64,000 bases of DNA from Paenibacillus sp. JNUCC32 (GCF_014863545.1 NZ_CP062260.1:2356001-2420000); one strand, 5' to 3'; positions 17,671 to 25,895 are shown, counted from the stretch's first letter. Numbers and translations: made by a program. Notes: generated by a model not told the origin, from the letters alone.

Positions 17671-18204
17671 TCATTTCCTCCCGTCGAATTCTTCTTTCAG
17701 GATGGAGAATAAATAGGAATCATGATAACGGCCCTTAAACCATAAGTGCTGCCGTAGATGCCCCTCCTGCTTCATTCCGATGTGACGCATGACGCTAGCA
17801 GACCCGACGTTTCCCGGCCGACAGGTGGCATAGATCCGGTTGACTCCCAGTTCCTCGAAGCCGAAGCGGCACATGACCCTAGCGGCCTCGGTAGCATAAC
17901 CCTGCCGCCAATAAGCGGGATTCAGACAGTATCCAAGCTCTGCATTCGTATCGGATCGATGAAGCCCCACGCCTCCGATCAATTGGCCGCCATCCTTTAA
18001 TACGATCGCCAGCTCGTAGCTGTCACGGGGGCTCTGCTCTATCATTCGGCGGATTTCCCCTACATACTTCCATGTATCTTCTTCCGTATTGGGTCCCCAC
18101 ATCGTATACTCGGTCACTCTTGGATCTGAAGCATAGGCATGAATACTCGCAAAATCCTCATCCCGGAAATCGCGGATCGTCAGTCTAGGGGACTCTAACT
18201 GCAT
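17671..18204 (-). CDS. GNAT acetyltransferase, RimJ/RimL type
   Basis: This 177-residue GNAT-fold N-acetyltransferase should use acetyl-CoA to acetylate an amine. It shows the RimJ/RimL pattern: LESPRLTIRDFRDEDFASI at the start, LIGGVGLHRSDTNAELGYCLNPAYWRQGYATEAARVMCRFGFEELGVNRIYATC (motif A Q/RxxGxA variant WRQGYATEA) and NVGSASVMRHIGMKQEGHLR. The substrate could be a ribosomal protein N-terminus or a small amine. The ATG at 18204 has GGAGTGAGG upstream. The Nudix gene follows 31 nt later on the same strand. Confidence 0.88.
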   Translation of the reverse strand: MQLESPRLTIRDFRDEDFASIHAYASDPRVTEYTMWGPNTEEDTWKYVGEIRRMIEQSPRDSYELAIVLKDGGQLIGGVGLHRSDTNAELGYCLNPAYWRQGYATEAARVMCRFGFEELGVNRIYATCRPGNVGSASVMRHIGMKQEGHLRQHLWFKGRYHDSYLFSILKEEFDGRK

Positions 18205-18283
18205 AGGTACCTCACTCCTTCATGAAGCCTCCGGCACAGGCGGAGGTGATTTTTTCCAATTATACCACGCTGTATGTCGCAGA

Positions 18284-18324
18284 TAAAAAAAGAAGCCGGG
18301 CAGCCTATCCCCCAAGCTTCTTTC
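18284..18324 (-). terminator. Terminator of the mntABCD operon
   Basis: Minus-strand arms GAAAGAAGC and GCTTCTTT enclose a GC-rich loop with internal pairing and are followed by a run of seven T. It lies 12 nt after the last permease gene. Confidence 0.75.
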
Positions 18325-18335
18325 AATATCTCACA

Positions 18336-19238
18336 TTAAGAAAATCCTTCCAGTTTCTTCTCCTTGTCATGCGTTTTGAACTTATGAATATAACGGGAAA
18401 GCACGCCATGTCGCGGAGAGGACAGAAAGCTGATGATAAATACGATTCCGGTTGCGAATGCCATGGATCCCGAAATGGAGGTGTCCAGCCATACCGCGAT
18501 ATAATAGCCCATAAATGCCGATATGACGCCAAAGGCCCCGCTTAGCGCCAGCATGATGGAGAGTTTATCGGTCCATAGATAAGCAGCCGCGGCAGGCGTT
18601 ATTAACATAGCCACCACCATGATCGCCCCCACGGCATCAAAGGAGGCCACCGTTGTGATGGAGACGAGCGACATGAACACATAATGCATAAGCACGACGG
18701 GAATGCCGATGCTGGCCGCAAGTGCCGGATCAAAGGAGGTGATCTTCCATTCTTTATAGATTGCCAGGATCACGATAAGCACGACCAAGAGAACGGCTGC
18801 CAGCATAAAGGTCGCTTTCGGTACCTCGCCTAGAAGCGGAACGTGCATCACATCCCATGGCACAAACGTGATTTCGCCCATGAGCGCATGCTTTGTATCC
18901 AGATGGGCGTTGCCAACTTGGGTCGCAATCAGGATGACGCCGATGGCAAACAAGGTTGTGAAAACAACGCCGATGGATGCGTCCTGCTGTACGCCCCGGG
19001 AATGAAACCATTGAACCAGTACCGCCGTCAGCAGGCCGGCTATGATCGCACCGACCAGCATATGCGGACCGCTGAGTTCTCGGGTGACGATAAACGCCGT
19101 GACGATGCCGAGCAGCACGGTGTGGCTGATGGCATCGGCCATCATCGCCATTCGGCGCAGAATCAGGAACACGCCGACGATGCCGCAGGACAATCCGACG
19201 AGCGAGGCTGTGAGTAAGATCCATGCGGTATAAGTCAT
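18336..19238 (-). CDS. mntD: Manganese/metal ABC transporter permease (MntD-like)
   Basis: This 300-residue ABC-3 family permease has about eight hydrophobic segments. It forms the membrane channel of a Mn/Zn/Fe-type importer together with the adjacent permease. Family marks include GVFLILRRMAMMADAISHTVLLGIV near the N-terminus and SFDPALAASIGIPV and SFDAVGAIMVVAMLITPAAAAYLWTD in the middle and C-terminal part. Its ATG overlaps the stop of the preceding permease gene as ATGA. It is the last of four genes, in the same order as B. subtilis mntABCD; a terminator follows. Manganese is favoured over zinc because the binding protein lacks a His-rich loop, but this is inference. Confidence 0.88.
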   Translation of the reverse strand: MTYTAWILLTASLVGLSCGIVGVFLILRRMAMMADAISHTVLLGIVTAFIVTRELSGPHMLVGAIIAGLLTAVLVQWFHSRGVQQDASIGVVFTTLFAIGVILIATQVGNAHLDTKHALMGEITFVPWDVMHVPLLGEVPKATFMLAAVLLVVLIVILAIYKEWKITSFDPALAASIGIPVVLMHYVFMSLVSITTVASFDAVGAIMVVAMLITPAAAAYLWTDKLSIMLALSGAFGVISAFMGYYIAVWLDTSISGSMAFATGIVFIISFLSSPRHGVLSRYIHKFKTHDKEKKLEGFS

Positions 19239-20173
19239 TGATTGCTCCCCCTCTCGGAAATCCGGGGACCAAGAACGGTTTGACTGCCCGCGTCCCTATG
19301 CTCTTTTTTCTGGGAGCGGAGCTGCAGAGCCTGAATCAGAAGACCCTTCTCTGCGCCGAAGACCAGAGAGATCGTGAACAACACGGAGGAAGCTACAACG
19401 ATAAAGGGCCCTGTAGGCCATCCTTTTCCCAGAGTGCTCACGAGTGTACCGACAAACCCGGCGCCGCCTCCAAATACAGCCGACAGAATGACCATCATTT
19501 TGAAGGATTGTGTCCAATATCTTGCACTGACGGACGGAATGATCAGCATGGCCGCCATCAATATGACGCCGACGGCCTGAATGCCGATGACGATGACAAG
19601 AACGAGCACACCCATATAGAGGGTATTCATCAGTCTGCCGTTCAGCCCTAACCCCCGGGCAAAATCGGGATCAAACAGAAATAACTTCCATTCTTTAAAA
19701 CCAATCGAGACAACGAGAATGACCAGAACAGCCAGGATTAGCATCGTAACCACATCCTTGCGAACCATGGATGCCGCCTGCCCGAAAATAAAGTTATCCA
19801 GTCCGCTTTGATTCCCGCCGCCCGTACGGTTCACGATCGTCAGCAGCATAATGCCCAAACCGAAAAACACGGATAGTATCATGCCCATCGCCGTATCCTC
19901 TTTAATGCGGCTGGAAGTCCGAATCCACTGGATCATCCAGGCCCCGATTAAAGCGCTGGCGGCTGCCCCGAGAATCATGACCAGCAGGTTCTTGCTTCCC
20001 GTCAAAGCGAATGCGATCACGACACCCGGCAGCGCCGCGTGAGACAATGCATCGCTCATCAGGCTTTGCCGCTTCCAATAGGCAAGACAGCCGATCATGC
20101 CGGCTGCCATGCCCAGGATTAACGTGCTTAACAGTACCCACTGTGTGTTCGGCGACAATAATGAATTGAGCAT
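19235..20173 (-). CDS. mntC: Manganese/metal ABC transporter permease (MntC-like)
   Basis: The 312-residue ABC-3 family permease is paralogous to the next gene. Its N-terminus GMAAGMIGCLAYWKRQSLMSDALSHAALPGVVIAF matches the ABC-3 pattern (coupling helix around SLMSDALSHA); LFDPDFARGLGLN and GIQAVGVILMAAMLIIPSVSARYWT correspond to the later conserved blocks. About eight or nine membrane helices are visible, then a charged tail rich in Arg/Lys and Ser. GGAGG is 8 nt before the ATG at 20173, itself 3 nt after the ATPase stop. The two permeases probably form a heterodimeric channel as in the MntABCD/TroABCD group. Confidence 0.88.
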   Translation of the reverse strand: MLNSLLSPNTQWVLLSTLILGMAAGMIGCLAYWKRQSLMSDALSHAALPGVVIAFALTGSKNLLVMILGAAASALIGAWMIQWIRTSSRIKEDTAMGMILSVFFGLGIMLLTIVNRTGGGNQSGLDNFIFGQAASMVRKDVVTMLILAVLVILVVSIGFKEWKLFLFDPDFARGLGLNGRLMNTLYMGVLVLVIVIGIQAVGVILMAAMLIIPSVSARYWTQSFKMMVILSAVFGGGAGFVGTLVSTLGKGWPTGPFIVVASSVLFTISLVFGAEKGLLIQALQLRSQKKEHRDAGSQTVLGPRISERGSNQ

Positions 20174-20176
20174 GCT

Positions 20177-20905
20177 TTACGCCTCCTTCATCCAGCGAAG
20201 CGAACCGCCGTATGCACGGTAAACTTGATCCTTCGTGAAGACGTCTTCCGTCTTCCCGTGCGCAATGACCGTACGGTTCAACAGCAGCACATGGTCGAAA
20301 TAATCTTCAACCGTCTGCAGATCATGATGGACCACCATCACGGTTTTGCCCGCCTTTTTCAGATCCTTCAGGGTTGTCATAATCGCCCGCTCGGTTGCGG
20401 CATCGACTCCAGCTAACGGCTCATCCATGAAATAGAGATCGGCATCCTGAACGAGCGCCCTTGCGAGAAATACGCGCTGCTGCTGTCCGCCGGAGAGCTG
20501 ACTGATCTGCCGGTCGGCAAAGTCTGCCATGCCCATCTGATCAAGCGATGCCATCGCCTTATCCTTATGGCTCTTGTTTGGCCGTTTCAGCCACCCTACC
20601 CGTCCGTACAAACCCATCATGACGACATCCAACGCATCGGTCGGGAAATCCCAGTCCACGGACCCCCGCTGCGGCACATAGCCGACGCGGGTTTTCGTTT
20701 GGCTTAAGCTGGACCCGAAGAAGGAAACATTCCCCGACAGTTTCGGATGAAGCTCCAGCATGACTTTAAGCAAGGTGGATTTGCCGGCGCCGTTCGGCCC
20801 GACAATGCTGGTTAGCGAGCCCTGCTCCACGCTGAAGGACACGTTGTGAAGCACTTTATTTTTTCGATACGATGCATGGAGATCTTGAACTTCAAGTACA
20901 GACAT
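20177..20905 (-). CDS. mntB: Manganese/metal ABC transporter ATPase (MntB-like)
   Basis: The 242-residue ATPase drives metal import. The nucleotide-binding motifs are complete: Walker [13 protein letters not shown] (~38-49), Q-loop VGYVPQRGSVDWDFP, signature [15 protein letters not shown], Walker B LYFMDEPLAG and the H-loop histidine in VMVVHHDLQTV. The VDWDFP context after the Q-loop is typical of Mn/Zn importers. ATG 20905 comes 1 nt after the TAA of the binding-protein gene; in-frame GTGs at 20917 and 20914 are within that gene and closer to the ribosome-binding site, and are less likely starts. It is cytoplasmic, bound to the permease pair. Confidence 0.93.
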   Translation of the reverse strand: MSVLEVQDLHASYRKNKVLHNVSFSVEQGSLTSIVGPNGAGKSTLLKVMLELHPKLSGNVSFFGSSLSQTKTRVGYVPQRGSVDWDFPTDALDVVMMGLYGRVGWLKRPNKSHKDKAMASLDQMGMADFADRQISQLSGGQQQRVFLARALVQDADLYFMDEPLAGVDAATERAIMTTLKDLKKAGKTVMVVHHDLQTVEDYFDHVLLLNRTVIAHGKTEDVFTKDQVYRAYGGSLRWMKEA

Positions 20906-20906
20906 C

Positions 20907-21878
20907 TTATTCACCACTTCCTGTTAACGCATGATAGATTGTTTCGACATTATGACGGTACATTCCGATATAAGTGCCTTCCGTCGTTCCCGTCTCGCCC
21001 ATGGCATCGGAGAAGAGCTCGCCTCCAAGCTTAATGTCCAGCCCTTTCTTGGCAGCTCCTTCAATGACGGCATTGATCGATGCCGGGTTGACGCTGGACT
21101 CGACGAATACGGCAGGCACCTTGTGTTCCAGCAGTAGGTCGATCGTGCCGTTAATATCCGAGAGGCCGATTTCATCCTCAGTGCTCAGGCCTTGAAGGCC
21201 GACGACTTCCAGACCATGCATACGGCCGAAATACCCAAAGGCATCATGAGCGGTAACCATGACCCGCTGCTCTTCCGGTATTTGCCCCAGCTTATCCTTT
21301 GCCTCCGCTTTCAGCTCATCCAATTGCGCAAAATACTTCTGCTTGTTCTCTTCAAAATAGTCGGCATCGGCGGGAGACAGCGACTTCAGCTCTTCCACTG
21401 CAGAGTCCAAGGAGGTCTTCCATAGATCGATATCAAACCATACGTGGGGATCGGTCGCCTGCGTGTCATCCTGAAGCAACCGATCCTTCGGGATGGCGTC
21501 CGCTATCGCCAGCACGGGTTTGTTTTTTCCGATCTGTTCGAAGATTTCCGTCATATTGCCTTCCAGATGAAGTCCGCTATAGAAAATAACATCCCCGCTA
21601 TCCAACTTCTTGATATCGCCTTGTGTGGCATTATATAAATGCGGATCGACGCCAGGTCCCATCAAGCTCAGCACCTCCACCCGATCTCCTCCGATGACGG
21701 AGATGGGTTCCGCAATCTGTCCAATAGTGGTTACCACGCGTATTTTCTTGTCGGCCTGCTCGGTTGCCGCTCCGCTCTGCTTCGCTTCCCCCGATGCGCA
21801 TGCGGATAATACCAGCAACAAAACCAGAATGGCTGCCCCCATGAATATCCTGCCTCTACTAGTCCTCTTGTTCTTCAT
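20907..21878 (-). CDS. mntA: Metal-binding lipoprotein of ABC importer (MntA/TroA-like)
   Basis: This 323-residue substrate-binding lipoprotein has a signal peptide and lipobox LVLSAC. Metal ligands expected for cluster 9 proteins are visible: His in GPGVDPHLYNATQGD, His in QATDPHVWFDIDLWK, the glutamate-containing VGLQGLSTEDE block and a late Asp near GGELFSDAMGE. There is no His-rich acidic loop as in ZnuA, and the GLHLEGNMTEIFEQIG stretch resembles B. subtilis MntA; manganese is therefore the likely metal. The start at 21878 is chosen for GGAGG 7 nt upstream over a longer reading to 21956. A palindrome that could be an MntR operator lies at 21962. Confidence 0.9.
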   Translation of the reverse strand: MKNKRTSRGRIFMGAAILVLLLVLSACASGEAKQSGAATEQADKKIRVVTTIGQIAEPISVIGGDRVEVLSLMGPGVDPHLYNATQGDIKKLDSGDVIFYSGLHLEGNMTEIFEQIGKNKPVLAIADAIPKDRLLQDDTQATDPHVWFDIDLWKTSLDSAVEELKSLSPADADYFEENKQKYFAQLDELKAEAKDKLGQIPEEQRVMVTAHDAFGYFGRMHGLEVVGLQGLSTEDEIGLSDINGTIDLLLEHKVPAVFVESSVNPASINAVIEGAAKKGLDIKLGGELFSDAMGETGTTEGTYIGMYRHNVETIYHALTGSGE

Positions 21879-21961
21879 CTTCTTCTCCTCCACTCCAAAT
21901 AAATAATGAGTCGACCATTCTAATGTAAATGAAAACCTCGTCCTGCCGTCGTACAATTGTT

Positions 21962-21975
21962 TTGCATTAATGCAA
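21962..21975 (-). promoter_or_regulatory. Palindromic operator upstream of mntABCD (MntR-like)
   Basis: TTGCATTAATGCAA is a perfect 14-bp palindrome 84 bp upstream of the mntA start. It resembles MntR operators of B. subtilis (TTTGC...GCAAA type) and not the Zur box (TCGTAATNATTACGA). A repressor bound here would cover the likely promoter. Assignment to MntR is by similarity and by the genes controlled. Confidence 0.5.
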
Positions 21976-22183
21976 CATTAATTCCTATGTACAAAAAATA
22001 ATCCATCTTTAGGTTTTTGTCAATGTTATTTTATAAATTCGTACACGCGGTATCTCATTTCATTTCTTCAAAAGCTTGATTTAATCCATAATATCCGAGC
22101 AATCAGGATCTATTTTTCGCATAGGAAAAATATTTAGCTGTATTTAAATATTTTAATAGGCTAGGATTTCATTCATGTTCAAT

Positions 22184-22220
22184 GCACAAAAAAAGACGAC
22201 TTCTCGTCAAGAGAAATCGT
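22184..22220 (-). terminator. Terminator of tmrB
   Basis: AAAAAAAGACGA and TCGTCTTTTTTT flank a loop that itself pairs (TTCTC/GAGAA). T-runs exist on both strands, so it may be bidirectional. It lies 39 nt after the tmrB stop. Confidence 0.85.
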
Positions 22221-22258
22221 CTTTTTTTCATATGGTTTGATCAATCACAACCCTTGGG

Positions 22259-22855
22259 TTATCCAAAAAACCGAATGTGCGCAAACTTGGTTTTTAAACG
22301 GTCGAATTTCTTCCTGCTATTGCTGCGGTTATCGGGCAATAGCTTCACATCGGCCAAAGCACCGATGGTTTCTACCACCTCGTCGATTGACAGATGATCG
22401 GTATCGATATGACGCTGGAACACTTCATTCGAGAATCCGCTCATGCACCGATCGATTTGCTGCGCTGCCCACGAATTCGCACCTTCCCCTCGGCTCCGCA
22501 ATCGTCTTAGCAGGACTTCCTTGGAAGCACACAAGGTGAAATGCCGGACAACAACGCCATCCCGTCTCAGGTTCCCAACGATTTCATCGAAATATGACGC
22601 GTTTGATATGGTCATCGGAGCAATGATCAATTGATCGGATTCCTGGTCCATATACTTGAACATGGAGTAGTTAAACTCCCTCCACATCGGATAATGCTGA
22701 AAATCATCGCGTGTGGCATCCTTCGGAAGATTATCGCGAATGAAATAACCTGCATTCTCCGGATCGTACACGCACGAGTTCGGTATTCTTCGCTGCAGCT
22801 CATGCGCAGCCTGGGTTTTGCCCGAGCCGAATGCACCGTTCACCCAAATAATCAT
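22259..22855 (-). CDS. tmrB: TmrB-like ATP-binding tunicamycin resistance protein
   Basis: The 198-residue P-loop protein reads like B. subtilis TmrB along its length: MIIWVNGAFGSGKTQAAHEL (Walker A GAFGSGKT, 7-14), VYDPENAGYFIRD, DDFQHYPMWREFNYSM, IIAPMTISNASYFDEIVG, HFTLCASKEVLLRRLRSRGEG and NSWAAQQIDRCMSGFS. TmrB confers tunicamycin resistance in Bacillus, probably by binding the antibiotic at the membrane; here that is inferred. A positively charged C-terminal helix (RSNSRKKFDRLKTKF) matches the membrane-binding tail. No tunicamycin biosynthesis genes are near, so it is a self-standing resistance gene. AGGAAGGGG precedes the ATG. Confidence 0.9.
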   Translation of the reverse strand: MIIWVNGAFGSGKTQAAHELQRRIPNSCVYDPENAGYFIRDNLPKDATRDDFQHYPMWREFNYSMFKYMDQESDQLIIAPMTISNASYFDEIVGNLRRDGVVVRHFTLCASKEVLLRRLRSRGEGANSWAAQQIDRCMSGFSNEVFQRHIDTDHLSIDEVVETIGALADVKLLPDNRSNSRKKFDRLKTKFAHIRFFG

Positions 22856-22918
22856 AGATGAAAGTACCCCTTCCTTAACAGGGTTTTGCTTGTATCACAT
22901 GTCGTCTCTTATGTAAAA

Positions 22919-23347
22919 TTATGCTTTTCTCAGAAAGTCCGGCAATCGAGTCAACGTTTTTCCGTGATCGCGGACAAATCCATATTGTTCGTATAGACCA
23001 TGGGCATCCCGCGTCGACAAGATGCCGAATAAATTTCGGTAGTCATCGCTGGTGGTAATCGTTTCGATTAACTTCTTTCCTATGCCATGCCCACGGTAAG
23101 ACTCATCCACAAACACATCGCATAACCAATACACGGTTGCGTCGTCGGTCACGACCCTGGCAAATCCGATCTGCCGGTTGTCGATATAGGCGCCAAAACA
23201 TGTTGAGCCCTCTAGCGATTTCTTAATTTTTTCATCGGAGCGTTTGTTAGCCCAATAGCTTTGACGCAAAAAATGTACAATGGCATCCATATCCAGGAGG
23301 GAAGGGTCGCTGCTTATCAAAATCCGCTTCAGATCGATGTCCATCAT
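22919..23347 (-). CDS. GNAT acetyltransferase
   Basis: The 142-residue GNAT-fold protein contains motif A as VDESYRGHGIGKKLIE (RGxGxG/A acetyl-CoA loop) after CFGAYIDNRQIGFARVVTDDATVYWLCDVFV, and ends with STRDAHGLYEQYGFVRD, the usual motif B. This pattern is that of the small YjdJ/YhbS-like acetyltransferases; substrate unknown. The start is set at the ATG at 23347 (the MMDIDLKRI region), which has AAAGGA ~10 nt upstream; a longer reading to 23383 would overlap the VOC gene. The 7-nt gap after the VOC gene suggests one transcript. Confidence 0.85.
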   Translation of the reverse strand: MMDIDLKRILISSDPSLLDMDAIVHFLRQSYWANKRSDEKIKKSLEGSTCFGAYIDNRQIGFARVVTDDATVYWLCDVFVDESYRGHGIGKKLIETITTSDDYRNLFGILSTRDAHGLYEQYGFVRDHGKTLTRLPDFLRKA

Positions 23348-23354
23348 CACACCG

Positions 23355-23747
23355 TCAGTTCCTTTTACCGGAGCCAAATGCAATCACGTAATTGTCCGGA
23401 TCCTTGATCGCAAAATCCTTCCACACGCCCCAGTCTGCTTCCATGAGCACAGGCTCTTGTACCACTTCTGCCCCGCGAGAGGTTAGTTCTTCATACAACT
23501 CGTCTAATTCGCGGTGCGTATCCACATAGGCGTATGTATCCCAAGGCGTCTGTTGATCCTGGCCTGGCGGATTCGGGTTAACGTCCGTCATCGTTGCCGC
23601 CTGAATCAGTTTGAAACCTAGCGCAAAATCATCCCTGACCGCCCAAACATCGTTCACTTCACAACCGAGCACCTCTTCATAAAACTGCTTGGATCGGGAA
23701 AGATCGGATACCAATCGAACTTGAACTGAGAATTGAATCCTGCTCAT
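23355..23747 (-). CDS. VOC/glyoxalase-family protein
   Basis: The 130-residue protein has the vicinal oxygen chelate fold. It opens with FSVQVRLVSDLSRSKQFYEEVLGCEVNDVWAVRDDFALGFKLI, has a central WDTYAYVDTHRELDELYEELTSRGAEVVQEPVLMEADWGVWKDFAIKDPDNYVIAFG, and ends in the usual metal-binding final strand (DPDNYVIAF). Members include bleomycin-type binding proteins, dioxygenases and glyoxalases; the role cannot be told. The ATG at 23747 has GGAG 8 nt upstream and was preferred to a reading from 23804. It lies directly before the GNAT gene. Confidence 0.85.
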   Translation of the reverse strand: MSRIQFSVQVRLVSDLSRSKQFYEEVLGCEVNDVWAVRDDFALGFKLIQAATMTDVNPNPPGQDQQTPWDTYAYVDTHRELDELYEELTSRGAEVVQEPVLMEADWGVWKDFAIKDPDNYVIAFGSGKRN

Positions 23748-23827
23748 AAGATCATCTCCGGCTACTTTTCCTTCCATAATACAATCGTCCGACTCGCTTA
23801 ACAAGAACTTTTCGTAAGTGCTGAATG

Positions 23828-24310
23828 CTAAGAATAAAATTCGATGGCAGGGTTGCCTGCATACGTGGTTTCCGAATATTCGCCCGCCTTATATTCCGAG
23901 ATGATCGTTGTCCAGAAGTTTTGCGCCGGCAGATTTTTTTCCAACCAAGCGATGCTCCACTTCCCCTTGAACCATTCGAATACTTGGAATGCCGCCTGTT
24001 TGCCGATACCCTGCTTGCGGTATTTCTTAAGAATAAAAAATTCTGCCATGGAGTAACCGGGATCTGAAAGATCTGATGCTTCGATTTCCCTCACCAACAC
24101 AAATCCGGCAAGCTTCCCGGATACTTTGACAAAGTAAGGGTGGCGTCCCTCTTCGGTCCAGTAATGGTCTACATACTTATAATCGTAAAGACCGTACTCG
24201 TTAACGTCATTATCGCTGTCATCCTCATACGGACTCATATCGTATTGATATAACTCCATGAGGCTGCGCAATACGCTCTTCTGTTCATATGAAATCCTTG
24301 CAAGTTTCAC
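23828..24310 (-). CDS. GNAT acetyltransferase
   Basis: The 160-residue GNAT-fold protein contains HPYFVKVSGKLAGFVLVREIE, the motif A region FILKKYRKQGIGKQAAFQVFEWFKGKWSIA and the ending NLPAQNFWTTIISEYKAGEYSETT, a form seen in acetyltransferases that modify small molecules. A GTG at 24310 (VKLARISYEQK) has AGAGGTGA just upstream and is preferred; an in-frame ATG at 24325 would overlap that site. Substrate is unknown. It lies 80 nt from the VOC gene start and may be transcribed separately. Confidence 0.8.
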   Translation of the reverse strand: MKLARISYEQKSVLRSLMELYQYDMSPYEDDSDNDVNEYGLYDYKYVDHYWTEEGRHPYFVKVSGKLAGFVLVREIEASDLSDPGYSMAEFFILKKYRKQGIGKQAAFQVFEWFKGKWSIAWLEKNLPAQNFWTTIISEYKAGEYSETTYAGNPAIEFYS

Positions 24311-24525
24311 ATTCTCACCTCTCATGCCATCTCAGCATTTTTATAATTTTAACGAAACACCCTATTCCACATTCTATGTAACCATCCTGCCAGTTATATG
24401 TGAAGACGGCAATGGTCATACCATCTACTGGTCATAGACTAGCAATTTCCATCTATTGCTGAGCCATTCAATAGCTTGTAAAATATAACAGTTAATATAT
24501 CACACATAGTTAAGGAGAGAAACCC

Positions 24526-25650
24526 ATGACGACAGTCCAACAGCAAGCGGCCAAGCGAGCCATGATCGAATGGCTGGCAAATGAACGAGAGCTTGGACAT
24601 AAGCCCAGCAAAATCGAATTAGCCGGAGAATTCAATCTCCATGGCATGCATTACTACATATTTAAATATAAGAAATCCATGCTTGGTAAATGGCTGGTTG
24701 GCGTGTGCGGCGGTTATGAACATGCCTCGGACACCGAGCATTGCGGTCATGTATTCAGTGAGATGCAGCCTTATCATCCTGCCACCGCGGAGGAGGAAGC
24801 GATATCCATGGTCAATATGATCCGGGAGTATTGGATGCAGCAGGCGGCGCAGTATGAATCGGCGGAGAATCCAGAGGATGACGCGACAGACAACCAAACG
24901 TCATCCGGCATATTCAACGGCTTCGTTCTGTTGAACTCGCCAGAATGCGATTTGGAGCAGATCCAAGCCAATCTTCTGCGCGATTGGAGCATCTCCTGCT
25001 CCCCGGAAGACGGCAGCGCCGAAGAGGAGAAGGAAGGCATGCTGGTCTTTGAGGCGGAGGGCTGCATGATTGCAGTCAGCTTCATCAATGCCCCGGTGCC
25101 GGATGGCGAGGCCGAGCATTACGCTCAAGGGAACTACCTGTGGCCCGAGGCCGCCGAGGTCACCCAAACCCATGTTGCCCAGCTTATTCTGGCCGTGCTG
25201 AAGCGCTCCGCGTCTCCGCTGGATAGCGGAAAAGTGTACGCCAAACTGGCGGCCAGCTGCCTGAAGCTGCCGAATGCCGTCGGGCTCTACTCGTCCGGCA
25301 CCGTATTTCAGCCTGAGTTCTATATCGATATGGCCGAAACGATGAAGACCGAAGATCTGTTTCCCCTGTTAAATCTCGTATATTTTGGTTTAGTTGGCAC
25401 CGAAACCGGAATCAACGGATATACCTATGGGCTCAGAGCCTTCGGCAAGGATGAGATCGAGGTGCTGGACAGCCAGGCGACCCCTGCCGAGCTCCGTGAA
25501 TTCCTGATGGACATTGCTTTATACATCGTGGAGCAGGACGTCACGCTAAGGGACGGGGAAACCATCGGCTTCTCCGCGGAACAGAAGCTTCCGATTACCC
25601 GATCCGAGGGCGTGTATCTTCCTGATGACACTCTTAAAATCAAGTACTGA
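24526..25650 (+). CDS. DUF4261 domain protein with an extra N-terminal domain
   Basis: The 374-residue protein has a C-terminal DUF4261 region from residue ~130: FNGFVLLNSPECDLEQIQANLLRDW, LVFEAEGCMIAVSFINAPVPDGEAEHYAQGNYLWPEA, THVAQLILAVL, GLYSSGTVFQPEFY, NLVYFGLVGTETGINGYTYGLRAFGKDEIEVL and DVTLRDGETIGFSAEQKLPITRSEG. The N-terminal ~110 residues (IEWLANERELGHKPSKIELAGEF, SMLGKWLVGVCGGYEHASD) are not part of that family as I know it. There is no signal peptide, so it is cytosolic. Function is unknown. The ATG at 24526 has AAGGAGAG upstream. Neighbours are unrelated. Confidence 0.8.
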   Translation: MTTVQQQAAKRAMIEWLANERELGHKPSKIELAGEFNLHGMHYYIFKYKKSMLGKWLVGVCGGYEHASDTEHCGHVFSEMQPYHPATAEEEAISMVNMIREYWMQQAAQYESAENPEDDATDNQTSSGIFNGFVLLNSPECDLEQIQANLLRDWSISCSPEDGSAEEEKEGMLVFEAEGCMIAVSFINAPVPDGEAEHYAQGNYLWPEAAEVTQTHVAQLILAVLKRSASPLDSGKVYAKLAASCLKLPNAVGLYSSGTVFQPEFYIDMAETMKTEDLFPLLNLVYFGLVGTETGINGYTYGLRAFGKDEIEVLDSQATPAELREFLMDIALYIVEQDVTLRDGETIGFSAEQKLPITRSEGVYLPDDTLKIKY

Positions 25651-25802
25651 GATTATCGAATCAACTCTCCGACAAAGCACGCCTAGCCATCGATATGGAC
25701 TTGGCGTGCTTTTTATATTTTCCCACGACTACGACTTTGTTGACGGCTTCCACTCCATTGACGGAATTTGCAACTGGCATACGCTGGGCGGCCGCTATCA
25801 TT

Positions 25803-25830
25803 TTGCCAAATTGCTCGATTTTGCTATAAT
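25803..25830 (+). promoter_or_regulatory. Promoter of the tyrosine recombinase gene
   Basis: TTGCCA (25803-25808), a 16-bp spacer and a perfect TATAAT (25825-25830). The start point would fall near 25837, inside the left arm of the inverted repeat that follows. Confidence 0.65.
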
Positions 25831-25866
25831 AGAAATTGCATTAAATCTATATTTAATGCAATTTCT
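25831..25866. repeat. 16-bp perfect inverted repeat with 4-nt centre, upstream of recombinase gene
   Basis: The left arm AGAAATTGCATTAAAT (25831-25846), centre CTAT, and right arm ATTTAATGCAATTTCT (25851-25866) are perfectly complementary. The repeat begins at the base after the -10 box and ends 29 nt before the recombinase ATG. It could be an operator, a hairpin at the transcript start, or a recombinase site: counted as 13-8-13 it has loxP-like geometry. It is not followed by a T-run, so it is not a terminator. Confidence 0.85.
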
Positions 25867-25895
25867 GTTCTAAACGATTGGACGGGTGTGAAGCG

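Larger units (their letters stand above)
21879..22258. other. Intergenic region between mntA and tmrB
   Basis: This 380-nt AT-rich gap holds the mnt promoter/operator region on its left (palindrome at 21962-21975) and the tmrB terminator on its right (22184-22220). No convincing small gene was seen between ~22000 and 22180. Confidence 0.7.

Noticed and set aside
18222..18260. CCTCCG / CGGAGG hairpin followed by a T-run upstream of the RimJ/L-type gene
   Set aside because: It lies between genes pointing away from it on the plus strand, so no transcript would be ended; probably coincidental pairing near the gene's leader.
25831..25866. Inverted repeat as a dif site
   Set aside because: The Bacillus dif site has 11-bp arms with a 6-bp centre and a different sequence; arms here are 16 bp and AT-rich without dif conservation.
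25831..25866. Inverted repeat as a terminator
   Set aside because: There is no T-run after it, and it lies between a promoter and its gene.
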